Part shown: positions 27,085-35,199 of the stretch, one piece after another
How the letters are laid out: each line of letters starts with the position of its first letter
How positions within the stretch are numbered: the stretch's first letter is position 1
DNA from: Pseudoduganella umbonata
GTDB taxonomy: Bacteria; Pseudomonadota; Gammaproteobacteria; Burkholderiales; Burkholderiaceae_D
Length of the DNA: 64,000 nt
Assembly (NCBI RefSeq): GCF_014192225.1
Contig: NZ_JACHXS010000004.1
Coordinates: 422,643-486,642, forward strand
Direction of reading: 5' to 3'
Notes under the pieces: model-generated
The model's input: the letters and a program-made list of their open reading frames with translations, nothing else
What the model was told of the DNA's origin: nothing
Database searches by the model: none
Position numbers and translations under genes: made by a program

Positions 27085-27132
27085 GGATGCCCGCTCTGGC
27101 TGGCATTCGGCCTTTCATCGAGGAAGAAAATC

Positions 27133-27453
27133 ATGGTTTGGCTGATATTGGTGGCTGCGGGACTGTTTGAAATCGGCTGGGCGGTCGGCTTGAAATACAC
27201 CGAAGGATTCAGCCGCCTGTGGCCCAGCGTGGGCACGCTGGCGGCCATGGCGATCAGCGTGGGCCTGCTGTCCTGGGCGCTGCGCACGCTGCCGGTGGGC
27301 ACCGCGTACGCGATCTGGACCGGCATCGGCGCCGTCGGCACGGCCATCGCGGGCATCGTGCTGTTCGGCGAATCCGCTTCCGCCGCGCGGCTGGTGTGCA
27401 TTGCCATGATCGGCGGCGGCATCGTCGGGCTGAAGCTCGTGACGTCGCACTGA
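27133..27453 (+). CDS. gdx: Guanidinium exporter, small multidrug resistance family
   Basis: SugE/Gdx-type SMR protein that exports guanidinium by proton exchange as an antiparallel dual-topology dimer. 106 residues, four TM helices. Central Glu13 ([14 protein letters not shown]) is the shared proton/substrate carboxylate. [20 protein letters not shown] and the GLKYTEGF loop mark the Gdx subgroup rather than EmrE-type Qac pumps. AGGAAG lies before the ATG. No guanidine riboswitch was recognised in the 108-base leader, so the divergent LysR may supply control. Confidence 0.9.
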   Translation: MVWLILVAAGLFEIGWAVGLKYTEGFSRLWPSVGTLAAMAISVGLLSWALRTLPVGTAYAIWTGIGAVGTAIAGIVLFGESASAARLVCIAMIGGGIVGLKLVTSH

Positions 27454-27500
27454 CGGGTCACTTGTTGCGGAGGCAGCCGGCCATCGCTGCTGCCCGTGCT

Positions 27501-28304
27501 TCAGCGGATCCGTTCCAGCTTGTCGCGCAGCGTGGCCTGCGACAGTTCGCCCACGTGCCGCAGCACCAGCCGCCCGTCGCCATCGTAGAACAGCGTGGTC
27601 GGGTAGGCGGCCGAGCCGGTCGCCGCCGCCAGCTGGCCGGCCGGATCGGTGACCACGTTCTGCAGCCGCAGCCCCTGCCCCGCCAGGAAGCGGCGCACCG
27701 TATCGGCCGATTCGCGCTGGTTGACGAAGACGAAGCCGATGTCCGCATTGGCGGCCTGCGCGGCGTGCAGCACCGGCATCTCGCGCCGGCACGGCGGGCA
27801 CCAGGTGGCCCACAGGTTGACGACCAGCGGCTTGCCGGCAAAGCGCGCCAGCGCGATCTCGCTGCCGTCCAGCTGGCGCACCGTCACGTTCGGCATCGGC
27901 GCATCGGGCGGTGCCAGCCATTGCACCGCCAGCGTGCCGCCGCCCCATGCCGCGAGACCGGCCAGCACCGACACCAGCAGCGGCCGGCGCAACGCTTCGC
28001 GCCGCCGCACCAGCTCCACGCCGATCACGCACGCGGCGACCAGGCCGATGGCAGGTTCGAAGCCGCCGTCGCGGATGTCGAACGCGGTCCACGGCGCCGC
28101 GGCATAGATGTCGCGATGCTTGAAGACGAACACCAGGCGCGCGCAGACAAAGCCCGCGACGATCATTTTCCACAGCAGCGGTCCGGCATCGGCGCCGCGC
28201 CGGCGGTGGAACCAGTCGGCCACCCCGGTCGCGAGCAGGATGGCCACCAGCGCCAGCAGCACGTGGACCGGAAACACCAATGGGCCCAGCGTGATGGTGC
28301 TCAT
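27501..28304 (-). CDS. Membrane-anchored TlpA-like thioredoxin
   Basis: 267 residues in two parts. Residues 1-130 hold four hydrophobic segments resembling part of a prolipoprotein diacylglyceryl transferase membrane core (FPVHVLLALVAILLATG, MIVAGFVCARLVFV). Residues 136-267 form a TlpA/ResA-type thioredoxin with active site W-C169-P-P-C172 in NLWATWCPPCRREMPVL and a cis-Pro segment SAAYPTTLF. Likely a periplasm-facing disulphide reductase. Its ATG overlaps the CGNR stop (ATGA, 28301-28304), so the two genes are co-translated. The fusion arrangement is seen in some betaproteobacteria; the partner protein is unknown. Confidence 0.82.
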   Translation of the reverse strand: MSTITLGPLVFPVHVLLALVAILLATGVADWFHRRRGADAGPLLWKMIVAGFVCARLVFVFKHRDIYAAAPWTAFDIRDGGFEPAIGLVAACVIGVELVRRREALRRPLLVSVLAGLAAWGGGTLAVQWLAPPDAPMPNVTVRQLDGSEIALARFAGKPLVVNLWATWCPPCRREMPVLHAAQAANADIGFVFVNQRESADTVRRFLAGQGLRLQNVVTDPAGQLAAATGSAAYPTTLFYDGDGRLVLRHVGELSQATLRDKLERIR

Positions 28305-28897
28305 GCCGCCGTTCCCTGGCCGGCCTTCTTCCTGAACTGGGCCGCCTTGTAGCGGTTGCCGCACAGCGCCATGCTGCACCAGCGGCGCTTGTGCGCCTTG
28401 GTGCGGTCGTAGAACCACAGCACGCAGTCCGGGTGCTCGCACTGCCTGACGAGCGCGAAATCGCCCGCCACCAGCAAGTCTGCAACCGCCTCCGCGACAG
28501 GGCCCAGCAATGCGGCGATCGCGCCGCCGCGCGGCACACGCACCAGTACCGGCTTGCCGTCGGCGCCCTGCGCCAGGTGCGGCGCGCTGACGTGGGTGTG
28601 CAGGTATGCGTTCAATCGTTCCAGGCCGGTCGGCGTCCCTGCGCTGCGCCGGCCGATCAGTTCGCGCGCCAGCGTGCGCAGTGCCACTGCCTGCGCCAGC
28701 AACGCAGCCGGATCGATTTCCGCACTGCCTGCGGGGGGAACGATCCCCTGCCGCGCCAGCCAGCGCAGCACATCGCCGCCGCTGTGCCAGAAATCGACGG
28801 CCGTGCCATCGTCGCGGGCTTCGGTGTTGAGCAGGTCCAGGGCCAGGTGGTCGGCGAGCAGCGGGGCCTCGGCTGGCGGGTGTTCCGCGTTCGACAT
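28301..28897 (-). CDS. ABATE/CGNR zinc-finger regulator
   Basis: 198 residues with an N-terminal ABATE domain (HLALDLLNTEARDDG) and a C-terminal CGNR zinc finger: C-E-H-P-D-C...WCSMALCGNRYKAAQFRKK, four Cys ligands plus the CGNR signature. These are usually DNA-binding, ligand-responsive regulators. The gene diverges from the hydrolase at 29024, with two equally spaced dyads between them, and overlaps the thioredoxin gene downstream. Likely represses or activates the hydrolase and its own operon. Confidence 0.88.
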   Translation of the reverse strand: MSNAEHPPAEAPLLADHLALDLLNTEARDDGTAVDFWHSGGDVLRWLARQGIVPPAGSAEIDPAALLAQAVALRTLARELIGRRSAGTPTGLERLNAYLHTHVSAPHLAQGADGKPVLVRVPRGGAIAALLGPVAEAVADLLVAGDFALVRQCEHPDCVLWFYDRTKAHKRRWCSMALCGNRYKAAQFRKKAGQGTAA

Positions 28898-28902
28898 GCA
28901 AG

Positions 28903-28931
28903 TAACCTCTAAAAATCATATTGACAGGTTA
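28903..28931. promoter_or_regulatory. Dyad 1 between the CGNR gene and hydrolase
   Basis: TAACCT (28903-28908) and AGGTTA (28926-28931), 17 bases apart, extendable to GTAACCT/AGGTTAC. Lies immediately at the CGNR start. Half-site spacing equals that of dyad 2. Confidence 0.6.
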
Positions 28932-28959
28932 CGAAAGGCGGCGCACACTCCAGCTCACA

Positions 28960-28988
28960 TAACCATTTAAATTAAATTATACAGGTTA
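28960..28988. promoter_or_regulatory. Dyad 2 between the CGNR gene and hydrolase
   Basis: TAACCA (28960-28965) and AGGTTA (28983-28988), again 17 bases apart and 57 bases from dyad 1. It overlaps a minus-strand TATAAT (28981-28976), a plausible -10 for the CGNR operon. Confidence 0.6.
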
Positions 28989-29023
28989 TCCAACCCACCC
29001 GATCCGCATACCGAGGAGAAGTC

Positions 29024-29914
29024 ATGAACGCACGCACCGCCAGCGCCACGGCAGATGCCGCCAAAGTCCACCACCGCACGATCGACATCGACGGCGTCGA
29101 CCTGTTCTACCGCGAGGCGGGCGCGCCGGAAGCGCCGGTCGTGCTGCTGCTGCACGGCTTCGGCGCCTCGTCGTACATGTTCCGCGAGCTGATCCCGCAA
29201 CTGGCGGGCAGCTACCGCGTGATCGCACCCGACCTGCCGGGCTTCGGGCAGACCAGCGTGAAGCCGGGCTTTGCGTGGACCTTCGACAGCCTGGCCGCGG
29301 TAATCGATGCCTTTACCCGCGCCAAGGGGCTGGAACGCTACGCCATCTACGTGTTCGATTACGGCGCCCCGGTCGGCTGGCGCCTGGCCGTGAACAACCC
29401 GGAAAAGATCACCGCGATCGTCAGCCAGAACGGCAACGGGTATGAGGAAGGGCTGAGCGAGGGGTGGGCGCCGATGCGGCGCGCCTGGGCCGAGCCGAGC
29501 GCGGCCAACCGCGAAGCGCTGCGCGCCTTCAATACGCTGGACATGCTGCGGTGGCAGTACGTGGAAGGGGTCGCCGATGCGTCGCTGATCGCGCCGGAGA
29601 CGTGGCAACTGGCGCACGCGGCAATCGAACGCATCGGTGTCGAGCCGCAGATGGACCTGCTGCTCGACTATGGCAGCAACGTCGCGCATTACCCGCAGCT
29701 GCACGCATTCCTGCGCCGCTGGCAGCCGCCCACGCTGGCGATCTGGGGCAGGAACGATCCGTTCTTCCTGCCGGCCGGCGCCGAAGCATTCCGGCGCGAC
29801 AGCGGCAAGGCCGAGGTGCGCTTCGTCGACTCGGGCCACTTCGCCATCGAGACCCACGGCGGCGAGATCGCCGCGGCGATGCTGGAGTTCCTCGGGCGCA
29901 GCATCGGGCGCTGA
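29024..29914 (+). CDS. Alpha/beta hydrolase of the epoxide hydrolase / haloalkane dehalogenase type
   Basis: 296 residues, GAGGAG before the ATG. Catalytic pattern is Asp-Asp-His rather than Ser: HGFG at 44-47, nucleophile Asp112 in YVFDYGAPVGW, acid in IWGRNDPFF and His in DSGHFAIETH. A long helical cap (about 140-230) is typical of this class. The absence of an Asn or Trp next to the HG motif makes halide binding uncertain, so an epoxide hydrolase or another ester-forming hydrolase is favoured. Divergent from the CGNR regulator, probably its target. Confidence 0.85.
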   Translation: MNARTASATADAAKVHHRTIDIDGVDLFYREAGAPEAPVVLLLHGFGASSYMFRELIPQLAGSYRVIAPDLPGFGQTSVKPGFAWTFDSLAAVIDAFTRAKGLERYAIYVFDYGAPVGWRLAVNNPEKITAIVSQNGNGYEEGLSEGWAPMRRAWAEPSAANREALRAFNTLDMLRWQYVEGVADASLIAPETWQLAHAAIERIGVEPQMDLLLDYGSNVAHYPQLHAFLRRWQPPTLAIWGRNDPFFLPAGAEAFRRDSGKAEVRFVDSGHFAIETHGGEIAAAMLEFLGRSIGR

Positions 29915-29924
29915 ACGAAGGCCC

Positions 29925-29947
29925 CCGGCCGGTACGGAGACGGCCGG
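29925..29947. terminator. Possible hairpin between convergent genes
   Basis: CCGGCCG and CGGCCGG around a nine-base loop, between the hydrolase and chemoreceptor stops; no T-run. Confidence 0.3.
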
Positions 29948-29958
29948 ACGGGAGGGGG

Positions 29959-31677
29959 TCAGTGTGCCGGCAGCCGATCGCGACGGGTGGCTGCGACATG
30001 CCCCTGCGCGGTGTAGTCGCGCAGCCGGAAGCTGCCGACGGCCTGCGACAGGCCGGCCGCCTGTTCGCGCAGGCTTTCCGCGGCGGCCGCGGCCTGTTCG
30101 ACCAGCGCCGCGTTCTGCTGGGTGATGTCGTCCATCATCGTGACGGCGCGGTTGACTTCCTGGATGCCGGTGCTCTGCTCGGCGCTGGCGCTGGTGATGC
30201 CCGCCATGATGCCTTCCAGCTGGCGCACGGCTTCCACCACCTGGCTCATCGTCCTGCCCGCCTCGTCGGCCATGCGCGCGCCCTGCTCCACCGTCCCGGC
30301 CGAATCGCCGATCAGTTCCTTGATCTCGCGCGCCGCCGCGGCGCTGCGCTGGGCCAGGTTGCGCACCTCGCTTGCCACCACGGCGAAGCCACGGCCCTGC
30401 TCGCCGGCGCGCGCCGCTTCCACGGCGGCGTTGAGCGCCAGGATGTTGGTCTGGAAGGCGATACCGTCGATCACGCTGGTAATGTTGCCGATGCGGGTCG
30501 AGCTGTCGCGGATCGCGCCCATCGTGCCGACCACCTTCGACACCACGTCGCCGCCCTGCGCGGCGATCGCCGACGCGTTGGCCGCCAGCCGGTTCGCTTC
30601 GCCGGCATCGGTGGCATTGCGCTGCACCGCGTGGGTCAGCGATTCCATCGAGCTGGCGGTCTGCTGTAGCGAGCTGGCCTGCGACTCGGTGCGGGCCGAC
30701 AGGTCGGCGTTGCCGCGTGCGATCTCGCCGGTAGCCACCGCCATCTCGTCGGTGCTGGCGTGGATCTTGCCGATCATGCCGGCCAGGTTGCCGTTGATGG
30801 TCGCGATGGCGCGCATCAGGATGCCCACCTCGTCGTCATGGGTGACGCGGATCTCCTCGGTCAGGTCGCCTTGCGCGATCCGCGCGGCGGTCGCGGTGGC
30901 GTTGGCCAGGTTGCGCGCGATGTAGCGGTACACCAGCAGCAGGCACAGCACGGTGCCGCCCACCGACAGGGCCAGCAGCACCACGGCCATCGCGAACGCG
31001 GTACGCGTTTCCCCTTCCGCCTGCGCCACGGCGGCGGCCGTGCGGGCATCGAGCATGGCCAGGAATTCGTTCAGCGGCTGCATGATGCGCGCCTTGTTCT
31101 GGTGGTAGGCGGTATCGTGCATGATGCGGCGCGCCATCTCCAGGTCCGGCTCGCCCTGGCGCGTGAAGCCGCCCTTGCCGTCGTCGAACTGGCCTTTCAC
31201 GGCGTGCATCGCGATCACTTCGGTTTTCACCAGCCCATCCGATTTCGCCTGCGCTTCCTGCAGCTTGCCGAATTCCTGCTCCGTGAAGCCGGCCTGTTTC
31301 ATCAGGTCCTGCAGCGAGACGGCCGGGCCGGACGACGGCGGCACCGGCATGCCGCCGGCCACGAAGTCCCAGTAGATGCGCCCGTAGTTCTCCGGGCGCG
31401 GCCTGGCGCCGTTGCGGATGGCGAGGATGTCCATGTACTGGCTCTCGTACGACGCATCGCCGGACACCACATAGGTACGGGCCAGCCGGGTCAGGTCGTC
31501 GGAACTCTGCCGCAATTCGTCGGCCAGCAGGTAGGACTGGTAGCGCGCCTGGCTGGCGGCCGTGGCGGACGCTTGTTTGTCGGAAACGCGCAGCATTGCC
31601 CATAGCGTCGCTGCCGCCAGCAACAGGGTGAGGAAGAAGGTTGCAATGAAGGCTTGCTTGATGGATAAGTGGCGCAT
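29959..31677 (-). CDS. Methyl-accepting chemotaxis protein
   Basis: Inner-membrane chemoreceptor of 572 residues starting [20 protein letters not shown] (TM1). A periplasmic four-helix-bundle sensor of about 160 residues follows, then TM2 ([20 protein letters not shown]), a HAMP domain and a long cytoplasmic coiled coil. The signalling tip is canonical: [22 protein letters not shown] then [20 protein letters not shown]. No C-terminal CheR-binding pentapeptide. No che genes are nearby. The open frame extends to 31806, but the hydrophobic start fits 31677. The 273 bases between it and the divergent AsmA gene hold no further gene. Confidence 0.93.
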   Translation of the reverse strand: MRHLSIKQAFIATFFLTLLLAAATLWAMLRVSDKQASATAASQARYQSYLLADELRQSSDDLTRLARTYVVSGDASYESQYMDILAIRNGARPRPENYGRIYWDFVAGGMPVPPSSGPAVSLQDLMKQAGFTEQEFGKLQEAQAKSDGLVKTEVIAMHAVKGQFDDGKGGFTRQGEPDLEMARRIMHDTAYHQNKARIMQPLNEFLAMLDARTAAAVAQAEGETRTAFAMAVVLLALSVGGTVLCLLLVYRYIARNLANATATAARIAQGDLTEEIRVTHDDEVGILMRAIATINGNLAGMIGKIHASTDEMAVATGEIARGNADLSARTESQASSLQQTASSMESLTHAVQRNATDAGEANRLAANASAIAAQGGDVVSKVVGTMGAIRDSSTRIGNITSVIDGIAFQTNILALNAAVEAARAGEQGRGFAVVASEVRNLAQRSAAAAREIKELIGDSAGTVEQGARMADEAGRTMSQVVEAVRQLEGIMAGITSASAEQSTGIQEVNRAVTMMDDITQQNAALVEQAAAAAESLREQAAGLSQAVGSFRLRDYTAQGHVAATRRDRLPAH

Positions 31678-31950
31678 GGCTGGCTCGCTGGAGAGGAAAT
31701 ACCTTTCAGCAACAGTAGCTTTAATGTTGAAAGCGTGTCCAGCACAACCAGCGAATCGATGTCCTTTGGCTATCGCTTTGCCGGGATTTTGTCGGCTGCG
31801 GCGCACACAGTTGGCAGGCCGTCATGGCCGATGTGCACAGATGGTTGTGTGTTTAACAAACGGGCCACGGCAACGGCGGTACCCTTATGTTTTCTGGCGC
31901 ACAAAGCAGTCTCGGCTGTGGAGCGCCGTACAACCAGGTGGGCGAGTGCT

Positions 31951-33987
31951 ATGAAAAAAAATTCCAGGGCTCTCAAGATCGGGGGCGCCATTCTCGCGGC
32001 GATCGTGGGATTACTGATCCTGTTCGCGCTGTTCGACTGGAACATGCTGCGGCCGTACATCAACCGCAAGGTCTCCGAGACCACGGGGCGCGAATTCGCC
32101 ATCCAGGGCAACCTGGACGTGAAGTTCCACCGCGGCCTCGACAGCGAGCCGGGCTGGCGCCGCTATGTGCCGCGGCCCTATGTCAGCGCGGAAAATATCC
32201 GCATGAGCAACCCGGCGTGGAGTGCCGTCGGCCAGCAGATGGCGACGGCGAAACGGGTCGACATGGGCTTCCGCATCCTGCCGCTGCTGGGCAAGGAATT
32301 CGTCATCACCGACCTGCGGCTGGCCGAGCCGAACGTGGCGCTGCAGCGGCGCAAGGACGGCAGCAATTCGTGGACGCTGAAGGACAACGGCCCTTCGGAA
32401 TGGGAAGTCGACATCCAGCGCCTGGCGTTCTCCAGCGGCACGCTGCGCTACCTGGACGAAGCCATCAACCTGGACCTGCGCGCGGACGCGAAATCGCTTA
32501 GTGGCGATACTTCCGGCAATTCCACGCCCCCCGCGCCGGGCGCGCAGCCCTACGGCCTGGCGTTCACGCTGGGCGGCCGGTACAACAAGGCGCCGGTTAC
32601 CGGCGGCGGCAAGGCCGGCGCGGTGCTGACGCTGACCGGTTCGGACATCACGTTCCCGATCGAAGCAAACGCCGATCTCGGCGGCAATCGGGTCAGCGTG
32701 AAAGGCACGCTGAGCGATCCGAAATCGCTGTCCGGCATGGACCTGCAGCTGAAGCTGGCCGGACCGAGCATGCGCGAGCTGTATCCGCTGACCGGCGTGC
32801 TGCTTCCGGTAACGCCGCCGTACGAAACCCACGGCCGGCTGCTGGGCGAAAAGAACGACGCCGGCGCGTGGACGTTCACGTACCAGAAATTCAGCGGCAA
32901 GGTCGGCGCCAGCGACATCGCCGGCACGCTGTCCTATTCGCAGCGCAAGCCCCGTGCGCTGCTGCGCGGCGAGTTGACGTCGCAACAGCTGCGCCTGGCC
33001 GACCTGGGCCCTTCGGTGGGCGCCGACACCGGCGCCGGCACGAAAGCGGCCGGCAAGGTGAAGGCACCGGCGGCCGGCAAGGCACTGCCGGTCGGCGAAT
33101 TCGACACGTCGAAATGGGGCGCGCTCGATGCCGACGTGAAATTCACCGGCAAGCGCATCGTGCGCACCAACGACATCCCGCTGCGCGACCTGGTGGCCGA
33201 CCTGCACATGAAGGACAAGGTGCTGAAGCTCACGCCGCTGCAGTTCGGCATGGCGGGCGGCCAGGTGATTTCCAATATCTCCCTCGACGGCCGCGACAAG
33301 GCCATCGACGCGCAGGCCCGCGTCGCCGCGCGGCACCTGAAGATCAACCAGCTGTTCCCGAAACTGGAATCGATGCGCGGCAGCTTCGGCGAGATCAACG
33401 GCGACGCGGCGCTGGCCGGCAAGGGCAATACGGTGGCATCGATGCTGGCCACGTCGAACGGCGAACTCAATGCCGTGGTGACCCAGGGCTCGGTCAGCCA
33501 GTTCGTGCTGGAACTGGCCGGCCTGAACGTGGCCAACGCGGTCTTCGTGAAGGTGTTCGGCGACAAGCAGATCAACATGAACTGCCTGGCCGCCGAAGCG
33601 GCGGTGCGCAACGGCCGGGCCAACGTGCAGCGCTTCGTGCTCGATACGGACGAAGCGGTGGTCGACGTGACCGGCTACGTGGACCTGGCGCAGGAGCAGC
33701 TGAACCTGGACGTGCGCCCGAAAACCAAGGGCACCCGGATCTTCTCGCTGCGCACGCCGCTGTATGCGAAGGGCACGTTCGCCGATCCGGACGTGGGACC
33801 GTACAAGGGCCCGCTGGCGATGAAGGCCGGCGCGGCCGTCGCGCTGGCCGCCGTGTCGCCGCTGGCGGCCGTGCTGCCGCTGGTGAATGTCACCAAGGTG
33901 CCGGATACCGATTGCAAGTCGGCGATTGCCGAGGCGGAGAAGAAGCCGCAGGTGCGCGAGCTGCCGAAGTCCGCCGCGAAGAAGTGA
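31951..33987 (+). CDS. AsmA-family envelope protein
   Basis: 678 residues; the start at 31951 begins MKKNSRALKIGG followed by one N-terminal TM helix (AILAAIVGLLILFALF), then a large periplasmic beta-rich body. AsmA markers: NMLRPYINRKVSETTGREFAI near the start and the C-terminal repeat region with ATSNGELNAVVTQGSVSQFV and LDVRPKTKGTRIFSLRTPLY. AsmA-like proteins are thought to carry phospholipid to the outer membrane. The open frame begins at 31669 but lacks a signal there. The C-terminal tail ends in Lys/Ala. No operon partner. Confidence 0.88.
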   Translation: MKKNSRALKIGGAILAAIVGLLILFALFDWNMLRPYINRKVSETTGREFAIQGNLDVKFHRGLDSEPGWRRYVPRPYVSAENIRMSNPAWSAVGQQMATAKRVDMGFRILPLLGKEFVITDLRLAEPNVALQRRKDGSNSWTLKDNGPSEWEVDIQRLAFSSGTLRYLDEAINLDLRADAKSLSGDTSGNSTPPAPGAQPYGLAFTLGGRYNKAPVTGGGKAGAVLTLTGSDITFPIEANADLGGNRVSVKGTLSDPKSLSGMDLQLKLAGPSMRELYPLTGVLLPVTPPYETHGRLLGEKNDAGAWTFTYQKFSGKVGASDIAGTLSYSQRKPRALLRGELTSQQLRLADLGPSVGADTGAGTKAAGKVKAPAAGKALPVGEFDTSKWGALDADVKFTGKRIVRTNDIPLRDLVADLHMKDKVLKLTPLQFGMAGGQVISNISLDGRDKAIDAQARVAARHLKINQLFPKLESMRGSFGEINGDAALAGKGNTVASMLATSNGELNAVVTQGSVSQFVLELAGLNVANAVFVKVFGDKQINMNCLAAEAAVRNGRANVQRFVLDTDEAVVDVTGYVDLAQEQLNLDVRPKTKGTRIFSLRTPLYAKGTFADPDVGPYKGPLAMKAGAAVALAAVSPLAAVLPLVNVTKVPDTDCKSAIAEAEKKPQVRELPKSAAKK

Positions 33988-34008
33988 TCGAGCCGAGCGC
34001 GCGGCCGC

Positions 34009-34422
34009 TCAGGGCATCGGCTCGTGTGCCACCGCCACGGTCACGTCGATCGGCTGTGCGCGGTGGAGAACCACGCGGAACCTGAGCCGCTCTTTCGCCC
34101 GCGCGCGGTTGGCCGCCGGAAGGTTCAGCAGTTCGCGGACGATCGTCCCTTCGAACACGCAACCGGCGGTATCGACGCCGCATGCAAAGCCTGCTGCTTG
34201 CGCCTCGGCGATATCCATGTCCGGCCCGTATTTTTCGCGCAGTTTCCGGGGCAGGTCCGTTTTCACCGCCTGCTCCGGTCCGGCCATCCAGTGCGTGCGG
34301 ATCACCTCCGCGGTGACGCTGGTGCCAAGCGTATCCTCGATGATCCTGGCACCCGGCCAGCCTATGCAGGCCGCCAGGGAGACCCCGGAAATGCCGAATG
34401 CTGCGAGGGTCTGGAAATTCAT
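34009..34422 (-). CDS. Putative lipoprotein, hypothetical (137 aa)
   Basis: Starts at the ATG at 34422, preceded by AAGGAT. The signal sequence MNFQTLAAFGISGVSLAAC ends in a lipobox (LAAC, Cys19), so a lipidated envelope protein is likely. The mature part contains GARIIEDTLGTSVTAEVIRT and RVVLHRAQPIDVTVAV, with two further Cys (about 82 and 88). No family recognised. Convergent with AsmA and divergent from bluB. Confidence 0.6.
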   Translation of the reverse strand: MNFQTLAAFGISGVSLAACIGWPGARIIEDTLGTSVTAEVIRTHWMAGPEQAVKTDLPRKLREKYGPDMDIAEAQAAGFACGVDTAGCVFEGTIVRELLNLPAANRARAKERLRFRVVLHRAQPIDVTVAVAHEPMP

Positions 34423-34509
34423 CTGGCGGATCCTTTCGTGAGTGGCCGGTGCCCGCTCATGATACAGTCCGCCCGTGGCCGCAACCGGCCACGCCCAGCC
34501 TGGCGACCC

Positions 34510-35178
34510 ATGACGAATCCCCACCAGTACCAACAGCACGAGATCGACGCGGTGTACCGCGCGATCCGCGAGCGCCGCGACATGCGGCACTTCCTGCCCG
34601 ACCCCATCGATCCCGCGCAACTGGCGCGCTTCATCGGCGCGGCCCATGCCGCGCCCAGCGTCGGCTACATGCAGCCGTGGCGCTTCCTGCGGATCACGGA
34701 TGGCGCATTGCGCCGTGCACTGCACGCCCACGTCGATGCGGAGCGCGCGCTCACCGCCGAAGCGCTGGGCGAGCGGTCCGGCGAGTTCATGCGCCTGAAG
34801 GTCGAGGGAATCCTGGCGTGCGGCGAGCTGCTCGTCGTCGGCCTGGTCGAGGGCCGCGAGCGTTATGTGTTCGGCCGCCGCACAATGCCGGAAATGGACC
34901 TGGCGTCGGCCTCGTGCGCGATCCAGAACTTCTGGCTGGCCGCGCGCGCCGAGGGCATCGGCGTGGGCTGGGTATCGCTGTTCGATCCCGAGCATGTGCG
35001 CGCGCTGTGCGGCATGCCGGAAGGAGCCCGCCCCATCGCCCTGCTGTGCGTCGGGCATGTCGATGCGTTCTATCCTGAACCGATGCTGCAGGCGGAGCGC
35101 TGGGACAGCCGGCGCGACATCGGCGAACTCCTGTACGACAACGCGTGGGGCGTACCCGCCGTTCCCCACGCTGACTGA
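34510..35178 (+). CDS. bluB: 5,6-dimethylbenzimidazole synthase
   Basis: Nitroreductase-fold enzyme that breaks down FMNH2 with O2 to make 5,6-dimethylbenzimidazole, the lower ligand of vitamin B12. 222 residues. Family features: YRAIRERRDMRHFLPDPIDP, AAHAAPSVGYMQPWRFLRI and GVGWVSLFDPEHVRALCGMP, all typical of BluB. The start at 34510 precedes MTNPHQYQQHEID. No cobalamin riboswitch was seen in the 87 bases upstream and no other cob genes are in the window. Confidence 0.92.
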   Translation: MTNPHQYQQHEIDAVYRAIRERRDMRHFLPDPIDPAQLARFIGAAHAAPSVGYMQPWRFLRITDGALRRALHAHVDAERALTAEALGERSGEFMRLKVEGILACGELLVVGLVEGRERYVFGRRTMPEMDLASASCAIQNFWLAARAEGIGVGWVSLFDPEHVRALCGMPEGARPIALLCVGHVDAFYPEPMLQAERWDSRRDIGELLYDNAWGVPAVPHAD

Positions 35179-35199
35179 CGGACGATGCGTGTCCGTCAG
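35175..35199. terminator. Bidirectional terminator hairpin, bluB / TonB receptor
   Basis: CTGACGGAC, loop GATGCGT, GTCCGTCAG: a perfect nine-base stem that includes both the bluB stop and the convergent receptor's stop codon. No long T-run. Confidence 0.65.

Noticed and set aside
34423..34509. Cobalamin riboswitch before bluB
   Set aside because: Only 87 bases are available and no B12-box-like sequence was seen.
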